Assembly (NCBI GenBank): GCA_035578905.1
Contig: JAQJVL010000320.1
Location: 369,692 to 433,691 of the forward strand
From: Stictocephala bisonia
Taxonomy: Eukaryota > Arthropoda > Insecta > Hemiptera > Membracidae
DNA: 64,000 bases
Reading direction: 5' to 3'
The notes beneath the pieces are model-generated. The model ran no database searches. It was not told the origin of the DNA and saw nothing but the letters and a program-made list of their open reading frames with translations. How positions within the stretch are numbered: the stretch's first letter is position 1; every line of letters begins with the position of its first letter. Below, piece after piece: positions 47,037 through 59,300 of the stretch. The position numbers and the translations under genes were made by a program.

Positions 47037-47863
47037 CCCTTAAAGCGCTGAATAAAATTTGGCCTAAGTCTCAATAGCGTGCATATAACTTTATATTTTT
47101 AATTTTATTTTTTTCAAAAGTTTAATTTATTTTCCACTTAATGGACCTTTAAGTAATAAAAAATAGCCATTTCATAAAAATTTATTTAATTTTACATTTT
47201 GTAATATGACATAATGATTAAAACAATTTTATGGAATATGCTGCTATATATTCAGTTAGTACAATAACTTTAGTCTAAATTTAAACAATATAAAATAAAA
47301 TGAAAAACAATCTCATTATATGTTATCAAATAAACTATAATACAGTAATGGAATTAGTTAGTAGTTTTGGACAGTATGATACACTTCAAGACATCCGTCA
47401 GGGTGAAGTGTGGGATGTTCCGTGCAGGTCTACAACAACGACGTAGAAACAAAAACTCAACAATAAAATGAAACAAACCAACCAAAGAATAACTACAATG
47501 ATGTAAACAAAAGCTTAGTGATGTCAACTAGACAGACTCTTGGCTGTGACTGGCGACACTGGCACTGGCAGGCGAACTGTCTAGCGAGATCCGGTTATAT
47601 CCGCATTCCGCGCTATGCGTCAGTCGTCACGGCAACGAAAATATCATAACAGCTGTTTCTAACTTCCTGTTGTGTGAAATTAAACCAGCTTGCATCCGGT
47701 TGGCTATAAATAAGCATTTAAAGGCTTTTGTGCCCATTTCCGGTTATGTAGTGTACTATTAAATAAAAATAACCTAAAAAATACATCAATACGGATATGT
47801 CCGTATGCCGCGTTTAGAGCTATTTTCATTGTACTGATATATCCGTATGCCGCGTGATAAGGG
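47037..47863. mobile_element. piggyBac-type MITE (827 bp)
   Basis: TTAA at 47033-47036 and 47864-47867 flank inverted ends CCCTTAAAGCGC and CCCTTATCACGC (read inward), the CCCT start being usual for piggyBac. The right subterminal region has ACGGATATGTCCGTATGCCG (palindromic ACGGATATGTCCGT) and a second ATATCCGTATGCCGCG about 50 bp on. There is no transposase, so it is non-autonomous. It differs from the 2.4-kb piggyBac in its end sequence, so a different family must mobilise it. Confidence 0.8.
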
Positions 47864-47867
47864 TTAA

Positions 47868-50235
47868 TAATGACGATAATAATTGTATTATTGTTATTAT
47901 TAATTGTTATTTGAATAGTATACAATGATTTAATTTATTCGTTCTAATCTTAACACGTTCGTGTTAATCAAACCAACCAATGGTCAATGCTGCTAAAAAC
48001 AATGGGTGGGGCTTGGTATTGTGTTGCCAGCACCTGGCCTACCGTCTACCTAGTTTCTATGCCAATGTTTTAAATAGAACGATACAGTGGAAGAAGAGTG
48101 GTCCTCTCTTTCTCTCACTTCCACCACTCAGTGCTTCCCCCGCTTTCTCTCGCGCACTGGTGCTTTCAGTAGGTCGCAACCGAAATAGCATGTTTATAGT
48201 TCGTATATCTATTTAACAGAAGCTCTATTCTAATAGACTGTCAAGAATCGTGCTGTTGTTGTCCTCTATTGTATAGAATCGTGCTCTATTGTAATATATT
48301 GTCAAGGATAGTGTTCTATTTTCCTTGTATTAATTTTATTACTATATACTGTGCTTTATTTAAATCTGTGATAAAATATGGCTTATTTTATTTTAATAAA
48401 AGCTCCCTTGGAATACTTGAAGAAGTTTTGTTATTATAAAAAAGGTATACACAATAGAAGATGCTAGTAGCTTCCTTGGTTAGAATAATGACTAAATCTG
48501 ATTTTCTTTAATAATACAATTGTATTTATTATACTTATGAAATATTAATCTTTCATTTTTCAGGTAGGACTTTTTATGTTTAAAAATAAGGAGAGCTAGA
48601 AATATCTTTATACGGACAAAATATAAGCCTATCATATTTACTTTAAGTTTGAGTGGTCCAGGTCAAATCTTATTATTATGTGAATCAGACTACGTTGTAT
48701 CATAGTTATATAATAGAAAGTCTATGGTTGTATCATGTTGAAATTAAAGCTTTTTATATGTTTGCTCCTACCTCACATCTATCAAAATATCTATATAATA
48801 TCTATCAAAAGCATAGTATTGATAGATTATTATAATAACTTAAAAATTTATTTTGTTTACTTGTATTATATGCGCATGTATTTAATTATTTTGAAGAGTG
48901 TATTACAACACTGTAATATTATTTTATTTAAATTCCAGGGGAAACCTGTACACACTTCGTATACCAACCCCGACTCTCGCTGTGCTTCATACACCACGGC
49001 CTTCGGCCTCGACATGTAACTTTGACAACAAATAATAGTAGATTAACTGTACTGTAATAGTAGATTGTAAAGCTAAATTCATTTAAAATTTCGTGTAAAT
49101 CCATTCGGTCATTTTTGATATTTCGTGATGAGTGAGTTAGTGAGTCAGTGATATTTGGCTATGGATATATAGATGGATGTTGGAAACAATATACATGTAA
49201 TATTTTTCTATGAGCTTGAATTATTAAGCACGTAAATTGTTGATGATCAATGAAATTTGTCTATTAACTATATCACTAACACGTTTTTTATGAAAACATC
49301 CCACTTAGATTACTTCCAGGTTGGGTACTTCGAATTAATGTAGGTCATTATTCATGAACTTATTTGTAAATAAATATATAATCATAAGTAATAGCTACAT
49401 GCATTAAAATACAAACGTGATAGGTACCGTATATGAAAAAATAAATCAAGTATTGAGATAATTGTCTTGGAAATGAAATGTTTGTAGACATAGTTTTTAT
49501 TATTACTTTGTTTTATTTTATAGTTAGAATTATAGTTAGAAATTTTATAGCTACTGTAATTTGAGGTTCATGTAAGTGCTTTATTATTTATACGATAAAT
49601 AATAAATTAATTATCCAGATAAATAAATTATTATTTATCGGTATAAGAAGGCACATAAGCCAGATTAGCTAAAAATATATGAAAGCATTTTGCTTGCCGA
49701 ATCCCTGTATTAGCATACCCCTTCGGTATAATAGAAGGTCTATGGTATTAGTGCCAAAGATCAATCTCAAGATTGAATTTATCTTAATATAAAAAAAATC
49801 TTTTTTTTAATATAACTCTAGTAAAAACAAAAATAAACCATTATAATAGCAACCAAGTGAACAATCTTGAAATTTTAAAAACATTTAACACTGATTTTAA
49901 AAAATTCATATTAAAATGGTAATATAGGTGACGTTACTAAATGAACATGTTACAATAAGGAATATGTGACAAAAGTTATGTTTGAACGCTTGTCTTTGAT
50001 TATTAAAGAAAATTAGAAAAAGTGACGAAATCACTTTAGTGGTGGGTGATTTTGGTGTTATAGAAGGTGGTTGTGGTGGTAGTACTGGTAGTCAAGTCAG
50101 GAGAGTGAGAGTTCACAGCAGAGCAGAGTCGATAATTTGAGTAACACGTAGAAATGTATCTTTAAAACGTTGCTAGTTTTCTCTTAGAAAGAAAGTATTT
50201 TATTATTTCATAATAATAAATTTATTTGGTGAAAG
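47868..50235. other. Region upstream of GGNBP2
   Basis: Mostly AT-rich. A possible retroelement tail at 48939-49150 has CACGGCCTTCGGCCTCGACA and repeated GTGAGTTAGTGAGTCAGTGA. Two similar direct segments (TATAATAGAARGTCTATGG) lie near 48708 and 49728. The ~250 bp before 50236 is less AT-rich and GTGGTGG-rich and probably holds the promoter/5' UTR of GGNBP2. No core-promoter motif is certain. Confidence 0.45.
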
Positions 50236-50322
50236 ATGGCAAAATTAGTTGACGTGTTTAGAAATGACAGTCAACAGTTAGGAAGAAGACAACTCCCTTT
50301 GCAAATAGATGAAAATCTTACG
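50236..50322 (+). CDS. GGNBP2: GGNBP2 exon 1 (coding part)
   Basis: Starts at ATG 50236 (AAGATGGCA) and encodes MAKLVDVFRN, then GRRQLPLQIDENLT; donor ACG|GTAAGT, phase 0. The N-terminus aligns with the family's start, which fixes the initiation codon. Confidence 0.92.
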
Positions 50323-53300
50323 GTAAGTAGGTCTGTTCATGGCCCAGAACGGTAGTAGGTGGGTCACTTCAATCAGAATACCGTTTTTGTTATAATAAGA
50401 TGTTCTGTTAATGATTTTGTTTATAATAATTTGTGATCTTAGAGAAATATTGTTGGTGATATTGTTTTACAGTGATTGGGGATAGGTTGTTTAGCCCAGC
50501 CAAATAATTTAAATCCATAACCTACATTAAACTATCATGCCACAATTTAAAAATTTCTGTCTTGTATTACATATTTTAGGAATGTAATGTAGTAAGAAGC
50601 ATATTTATTAGTGCAAATTTATATAGCCACGGTATTGAACATTAGTAGTTATTGTCATAATTTTATGCAAGTAAGAAACTCATTTAGGCAGATAATATTT
50701 TGGACTTAGACTAAAATTAAAGCTAATTAAATATAAATGCCTTAAAAAATCTGTCACCTTACTAGTCCCATTGGATAAATTGAGTGATATTAGTTTTTAT
50801 CTGGGTTGTTTTTATTATGTAGGCCTAAATATATCGCGCAACTAGCCTTTTATGTAGCTTATGCTTGCTATAAGTAAGTCTGCTTAGACCTAGTTACAAG
50901 AAACCTAGTTAGACCTAGTTTTGTTTTTTAACTTATTGATTAATAAAACTAGGCCTATCTCTAGTGTAGTACATAATATAAAACCAGTTTTGCTGTACCA
51001 AACTTCATATATAGTTTAGGTAAGATATAAAGCATAAAAATATTGGGGATTCACTTTTAAATTTAAATTGTTTTCTTGATTTCTGTAGAACTACTCAATT
51101 TATCAGGTGGAAAGGATGATCTTGCGAACTACCCTTAACTGAAAAAAGTCCCTATATTTTTGCCAGAGGGACGGTTTGTTCTGGAGTAGCCTGTCTGTCT
51201 AGGCTGCCATGGAGCCCAGACACCCAAATTTACACAAATGTTGGTATTTATGCAGTTTCTTGCCACCAAACAAGTTTGGAACATTTTGCTTTAAATGGGT
51301 CTAGAATTGCCTGTATTTTCACGAGATATGCTTTTTATTCCGTGGAAATAACATATTTTACCGGAAAATTTGAAAAAACCAATGTCACAACTTTTAGTAT
51401 TTTTGTCATATTTCCATTAATTTAAATGGTATTTTAATCATCTTTTTTTAATATTGATGTGTTTTTTGCGCTGAATACAAATTTGAAAACTATTTTGGTC
51501 TAATACAAATATTTCTCGAGAAATAATGGAAAAACTATTATCGCGGCGGATCGCGATTAGCGGCCATTACGCCATCATTATATACAACAACTATTAATCA
51601 CAAAAACCGAACTCACCTATATTCCTGCCGGAGTGACTGCTGACAGGCCATCAAAGAGGCCAATCACTCGAATTTAACGCAAATTACGAATTTTTGTTGA
51701 GAAAATAGACAGTTAGGATAAGTTAGGTTATGTTTGGTTATGTCAATAAAAAAAGCATTTTTCGAGCTGAAAAAATAATTTTACTACAAAACCAGTTATA
51801 TATTTGTGCTCAGCATAAAAAACACGAGAAATGAAAAAAAAAAAAATTGTCAAAAAATAACGATTTTTAAAAAAGTTGTTTTTTTTTGTTATTAGATAAA
51901 AAAACTAGTTTTTCCATTTTTCGGTGAAAAACGAGTTTTCCGCGGATGAAATCAAACTCCTCAAGAGATATAAACTCATTTTTCACCACTTTTTTAACAT
52001 GAAACCTTATTTTCAGAGGTGGCAAGTAAGTGCATAATTACCCAAATGTTTTATTATCAAAGTTATAGTTAGGCCATATAAGCCTTGTTTCACCAGAAGA
52101 TATTTATGATTAAAATAAAAAAAATTAACCTGCAAAACCAATTATTTTATGTATTCGTGCTCACGTATCAAATTATTCATTCTTTATTTGATTAAATAAA
52201 ATTGTAAAATTTTTGGAGTATTTTGCTTTTTCTAAAAAAAAAAAAAAAAGAAAAAAGGCTATTTAACATATTTGAATTGACTTTAAAAACAAAATTGGTT
52301 TATTCATAGTGATTAGAAAATGCATAATGAATGGTTATACTATGTTAGCTTCCTGTTTAGCACGTGCACATCTGGAGTTAAAAATAAAGGAATGTAACCA
52401 TTCACTCCAAACTGGCTAGATATATCTCTTTTGTATTGAGTCAAGGCAATGTCGTCTGACATGAACAAATAGAGCTGAACAAGTAAAGCAAAATTTGATA
52501 AAATTACTTGTAAGGGCCAAACTCTTTGTAAGGGTTGTTTTACCTCAAGTTGCGATATTGAGAAATCGATTTAAAACTATTAGATTAGGAAAAAGTAGAA
52601 GACATCCACGTACAGAACTTACTTACATTCACTGTTGAAGTAGGAAAACACATCTTGTTTTGTTGAAAATAAAACACTTAATAGAACCGAATAAAAGCCT
52701 TCATAATTTTAATAGTCCAACTGTAAATTTTTAAAAACTAGAAAACTTAAATATTTGAACTTTTAAGTAGAAAAACTTTAAATAAAGTTATCTTACACTA
52801 AAGTATTATTCTTGTGTAACAGTTAAATGAAGCAGAAAAACAGTTAAACGTTTAGGAATGAGATTACAAGTGAGCCTACCTATGAAGAACATGATATGTT
52901 CCAAGAAGAAACCATATATAAACTCAAAATATTTCTTCATAGTTTAAAAAATGAAATGAAATACTACATGTCAGGCTGGTTGAACCTGTATAGAAACACT
53001 GAAACATTTTGGAGAATCAATTTTAGGTAACCTGACAAGTATGAATAATAAGCAATATAATACTTCAATGTTCCTCATTGTTCTATTTGGAACTAAGAAT
53101 AGTTGGTGTGGATACCACCTTCTTTTATAATTAGATTTATAAGACAAGTTACTAAAAATAATTTCTAACTTCATACTTATGAATTAGGGGATAGATCGAT
53201 GGATTACTAAAAACTGTTGGCTTATAATTTTATTTTTTAGTTTTATCATTTTAATACTCTTTTTGTCAAAGCTATTTTAGCATATTTATATAACGTCTGC

Positions 53301-56300
53301 AACACATTATAAATATGATAAACTACACGTACATTAGTATTGCTAATTCGTTCTAGCCTATGTAACATTTATATTACTTAGTTAACGATCACTAGGGTTC
53401 AGTTAATATATTAACGTAAAACAGACCTATCAGTACTGTGAAATAAATTTGCTTCCATAGTTAGCTGTATTATTAATACAATGGCTTTAAGGACCATAAG
53501 GAGTAATTCCTGAATGAGAAAACATATCTAGATGCTCATTTTTATGTTACAGATGGTGATGGATTTAAACAGCATGGGTTTTCTTTATGATAGCCCTAAA
53601 GTTAAAGGCAAGGAACTAGAAGAGTTTATGACTAAATATAAAGTCCTTTCTCCAGAAGAAGTTCAATTTGCTTTTCAAGTAGATCGAAAAGATCTTTTAA
53701 ATAATCTCAGCCAGACAATACCATGTGTTGGATGTCGCAGAAGGTAATAAGTTCAAAATAGTTTATTTCTGAATCATTGAATGGAAATTTCTTTTTCTTT
53801 GTGCAAGAAATGTATGAAAAGTATCAGATTGACGTATGCTAATCTTCTTTTGGTAGTAGAAAAATCTATTGCCCTATAACATTTGTTTGGAGTCACTGAT
53901 TGGCTTGCTGACCTTTGTCTTATACGTATTAAAACTAACTTGTCTACTTCCGAGTGTCGTACAATTCTAAAGTATGGACTTTGTAAATCTTAATATGTGA
54001 ACCATAGAAAAATTCAAATATTCACATTTTTCTAAAAATTGGAATTAAGACTGTTTTCAGAGATTAAACGTTGAACAATTCCTATAGGAAACGGCATGTG
54101 TCTTCATATCAGCAGAATGTTGCTTTTTCCCAATGGCTGTTGCAGCACGAAAATGAATGTTAAGGTACACTTACAACATATTGTTTTATACAAGAAGAAA
54201 CTTGGAAAGCGTGTCTGAAAAAAGATACTTTTTAGTATTGTTTAATAGTCTGTCACAGTACTAAACTACTACTACATTGAGCTTACATTGGAAGTGTGAA
54301 TGGTGCCTTGGAATGTTTGCTTGTTGTGATTGTGCATGAGTGGTGATATATTTCGTTGCGCTAATGTGTATAATTGTACATTGAATGAATGTTATTTTAA
54401 TTATTTAGTGTGTTAAATATAATTATGTTAGGGATCATGAGATATGAACGTTCGTGGTGAGTCTGAGTGTATGAATGTGTGTATTTCGTAGACCTATAGC
54501 CTATATACTCAATTTAACTATAGAAATTTTTTTAAATACAATAACAATTTGCTTTTTTTATTTCATTATTAAATTATTACATTATAATAGTTTGTATTGC
54601 CGTGAATTATATTCAGTTATAATGAATAATTTTAATGTCAACCTATTTATTTAATTTAAACCTATATTATTAGTAAATTATATATTTTAATCTTCTCAAA
54701 TGTAAATATATAATAAACTAATTGTCAAGTGTCTGACTCACAAAAACTGTTCAAATGACTAGAACTGAACATCCACACACAGGCTTTTGCCCATGTGGAG
54801 GTCTTCTCAATTGTATATTTATTTGTATTGGTTTCTTTGTAACAAAAATATATGAGAAATAAATTTATTATAATAATATTGACTTGAAATGGTGGTATAC
54901 ATATAACAGTAAAGATCATTATAACATTTTTATGGTTATTGAATCAAGTCTTGTACAACAGAGATTTATAACGTAGCCTTAACAGCAAAAGTGGAAACTT
55001 TAAATTTCAATTAATTTAGTAAAATACTTAGTTAAACTTTAGACCTTCAGTTTGTTTTCTTTTTCACAGTGTTGAGCGTCTATTTTATCAACTAATGCAG
55101 TCTGGACACCCTGCTTTAGACCCCCTGGTCATTCTTCCGGAAGGCTATTTGACTCTTCAAGAAGACCATCTTGGATGGCCGAACTTGCTGTGCACTTTGC
55201 TCCATGGGCATAGGTATGTCCTTCATGCATTAAACTAACTAAATTTGTTTGTATTACAGTAGAGCGCTGATTATCCGAACTAATTGGGGACAAGGGGTGT
55301 TCGGATAACTGAATATTCGGATAATCGAACATGAAAAGACAAAATTTTTAAATTATATATGTAACGAAATTCTTAGTAGTTAAAAGGCTAAAAAATTATC
55401 AAACTAAAATTATTCATGTAATTCTATTATAAAATCAATCAGAATGCATGGATATAACTTTTAAAGAACAATTTATTATACATAGATACAGTACAATGCA
55501 TACTTTTTATTTAGAAAAAAAGTCCAAAATTTGTTTTTGCTTTAGCCCTGACACTTTTTTTCCTGCTAAATCTCGTAAGCGTTTCAAATTTAGCAGTTGG
55601 AGAGCATCACTTTCATCTTGTCTTTCCAACCACTTCATTGCCGTCTCCAAGCAGTGGAAAGCCTCCTCATGTGATGGTCCTTTATTTTCTTCAAAGTGAT
55701 CTTCGTCGTCATCAGGCTCCTCGTTGTCATCCTCATTAAGCCATTGAACACTGGCAATTATTTCATCATCTGTTTGAACCTCATATCCAGGGTCATCCTC
55801 GTCACATTCTAGCCATTCATGAATGTTTTCCTGGTCACATTCCTCAAAACCAGGTGACTGGTTTATAAGCTCAGCTACCTCTGAAACAAACTGGCTGTGT
55901 GGAACCTCTTGAGTAGAAAATGGATTTTCCTCCAATTGTTCATTGGCCTCGTCTGCTTTATAAAGCTTACCCCAAGCTCTTCTCAGAGTGGTTTCTTTGA
56001 CAATAGTCCAGGCTTCTGCTGCCATGTACACAGCATCCTTCAGATTAATGTCTTTGTAGAGTTGGAAGATAGGTTTGTCTTCTTCTTGGCCAATAAGAAC
56101 CATACGCAATAATGCCTTACGGTAGAAACGTTTGAACGACTCTATATCTCCCTAGTCCATTGGTTGGAGTATGGATGTAACGTTGGGAGGCAAAAAAATT
56201 ACCTTAAATTTTCCATTTTCTCTTTCAAGAGAAAGAGTTGAGGGATGACATGTAGCATTGTCAATCAATAAAAAAGCACATTTCCTTGGTTTCCAGTTTC

Positions 56301-59300
56301 ACGCTGATGTTTTTTTACCTCTGGGATGAATACCTTTTCATACCATTCAACAAAAATATCAGAAGACATCCATGAATTGGTTTGATTTTTGTAAGTGACA
56401 GGCAAAGTCTTTATTCCCTTGAAACAAACGTGGATTTTTGGACTTCCCTATAATAAGCAATGGAAGCTTATGGCTTCCCGTTATATTTGCGCACACCATT
56501 GCAGTTATGCGGGATTTGCTAGCTTTGAATCCAGGTGCTGACATTTCATTTTTAGAAACTAGAGATTTCGTTGGCATCTTTTTCCAGTAAAGGCCAGTTT
56601 CATCGGCGTTATACACATTGTCAGGGTTAAAAGCCTCTTTCTATCAAATTTTTAAATGAAATTTTAAAACTTTCAGCTGCTGCAACATCAGCAGACAATT
56701 TTTCCCCTTGAATATCTATTTCTCTTATTCCATGGCGGGATTTAAAACGCTTCAGCCACCCAGTAGAAGCTTTAAAATCAGCATCATCACCGAGCTTATT
56801 GTTCATTTCAAGCGCTTTTTCGCATATCAAAGGGCCACTTATAGGCTGTCCATGACCACGTACCTGCATGAACCATGTATATAAACTGCTGTGTCCAAAT
56901 CTTGGTTTTTGGCAGTTTTCATTGTTTTTCTGTTCAAGCTTCAATCAGCACTGTCAAGCACACATGCAAATTTCAAGATAGAATCGCTCTTCTTTTTTAT
57001 TTCTGAAATTGTTGCTTTACCAACACCGTATTCTTGAGCTAAACTTGCTCCACTAGAACCACTTTTCAATCGTTTTATTATAGTAAGTTTATCCGACACA
57101 CTTAGAACAACGCGTTTCCTTTTTGAAGACATTGCAACAGAACTGTCTCGAACCAAACATCACAACAAACAGCACAACAGCACTATGATCCGTTCCCGGC
57201 AAAGGCTCACAAGCCACTGACTAGTGACTATACTACGAGCGCCGAGTCACGTAGGCGGCAGATGTATTTAAGCGCTGCATACAGTGAACGACACCGGCGC
57301 AGCGGGAGTTTCGGTTGGCGCGCGAATTTGAATAACGTACTTGAGAATCACATTCAAAGTATGAATTACAGTACATACATATTAGGGCGTTCGGATAACC
57401 GACGGTTCGGATGACCTACGTTCGGATAATCGGCGCTCTACTGTATTATGATTACAGTTTTGTAGATTATATAAGAAGTACACTACAAGTATATTTGGAG
57501 AGATGAAAATATACCTAATAAATAAACTTCTTATTCCTTCAAGAATATGCAGGGTGGCTACTCACCAGGAATTTCGGGAAAACCTGGAATTATGCTTAAA
57601 TTTTACAGCGCCTTGAAAAAACCTGGAAATGTGCTTGAATTTCGGTAACCATCAGGAATTCTCGTCGAGCGAGACGAGAGTAATCCGGTGACGTCAGTAA
57701 GGTTTGGACTTCATGGCTCCAGTTAAACTCAAGCGATAAGTTCGGGAAACCTCGTCAATCTTAGTATGATAAGACACGAGTCGACTCGGGACATTGATAT
57801 GTTCAAAATAATAACACATGGAATAGTTTGACAAAACGGTAGCAACCGAAACAGGTGAATGAAGCTGTTGCAGACAATATGATAGCTTCACCCACCGCAT
57901 TTTGCCGAGACACGCAAATCAATCCAATGTCAAGCGTCGCCTCTTAGATTTGTTGACATTCTGTTGCAACTTACGCTGCCGGTTATAGTTGCGACTAAAC
58001 TTTGGGAGTTTTCGTTTTGTTCTATTGATATCCGATGATGCTCACTGTTGCTGTCTGCTCTGCAGCTATTTGCAAAATTTTGAAACATTTTGGTGCTGAA
58101 TTATTGTTTCAATGAAACTGTTGCGTTCTTTTTAAATAACGAAAATACATCGACAACAGGCTGGGCGAGGATGGGCTGATGCATTTGTTTTGTCTACGTT
58201 TACAGTTACCGGCAACAACAGGTGGGCAACAAGAAGAGATAATGTGAACGATAATTTTTTACCAGCGAAGAGCGTGTTTTGTTAATTAAACCTTCCGGTT
58301 TATTTATTCAGTTATTATCAATAAAATGCAGAATTACTTAAACAATTTATTGGATAAAAACATTAATATAAAGTTCATTGGATGTTGTTTTTTAAGTGTG
58401 GAACGTTTTGTGTTGTAGTTTATTGACTTAAGGTCTAGGCCTACTAACTCTAAAATCGTAAATTTTGACAGTGTTTTAGTTTTGTATGAATTATTATTTA
58501 TTAAAACCAAAAAGGCTATTATGCAGTTTCTTGCCACCAAACAAAATTTGAAAACTACCTGAAATGGGTCAATAATTGACTACAATTTCGTGAGAATTTT
58601 TTATTCTGCGGAAATCGTTTTTACCGAACAATTAGAAAAAACTAATGTCACATTTTGTAGTATTTTTGATATATTTCTGTTAATTTAAATGATATTATAA
58701 TCATAATTTTTTATTTTGATGTGTTGTTTTTGCGCTAAATAAGAATTTGAAAACTATTTTGGGTATTTATGCAGTTTCTTGCCATCAAATAAATTTGGAA
58801 AATTTTGCTTGAAATGGGTCTAGAATTGGCTGTATTTTCACGAGATATGCTTTTTATTCTGCGGAAATAACGTATTTTACCGGAAAATTCGAAAAAACCA
58901 ATGTCACAACTTTAAGTATTTTTGTCATATTTCTGTTAATTTAAATTGTATTTTAATCATCTTTTTTTAATTTTGATGTGTTTTTTTGCCCTGAATACAA
59001 ATTTGAAAACTATTTTGGTCTATTACAAATATTTCTTGAGATATAACGGAAAAACTACTATCGCGGCGAATCGCGATTATCGGCCATTACACGATCATTA
59101 TATACAACTATTAATCACAAAAACCGAATTCACCTATATTCCCGCCGGAGGGATGGCCGGCAGACTGTCACGGAGGCCAAACACTCGAATTTAACGCAAA
59201 TTACGAATTTTTGTTGAGAAAATAGACAATTAGGATAAATTAGGTTGTCAGTAAAAAATGTATTTTCAAGCTGAAAAAATAATTTTACTACAAAACCAGT

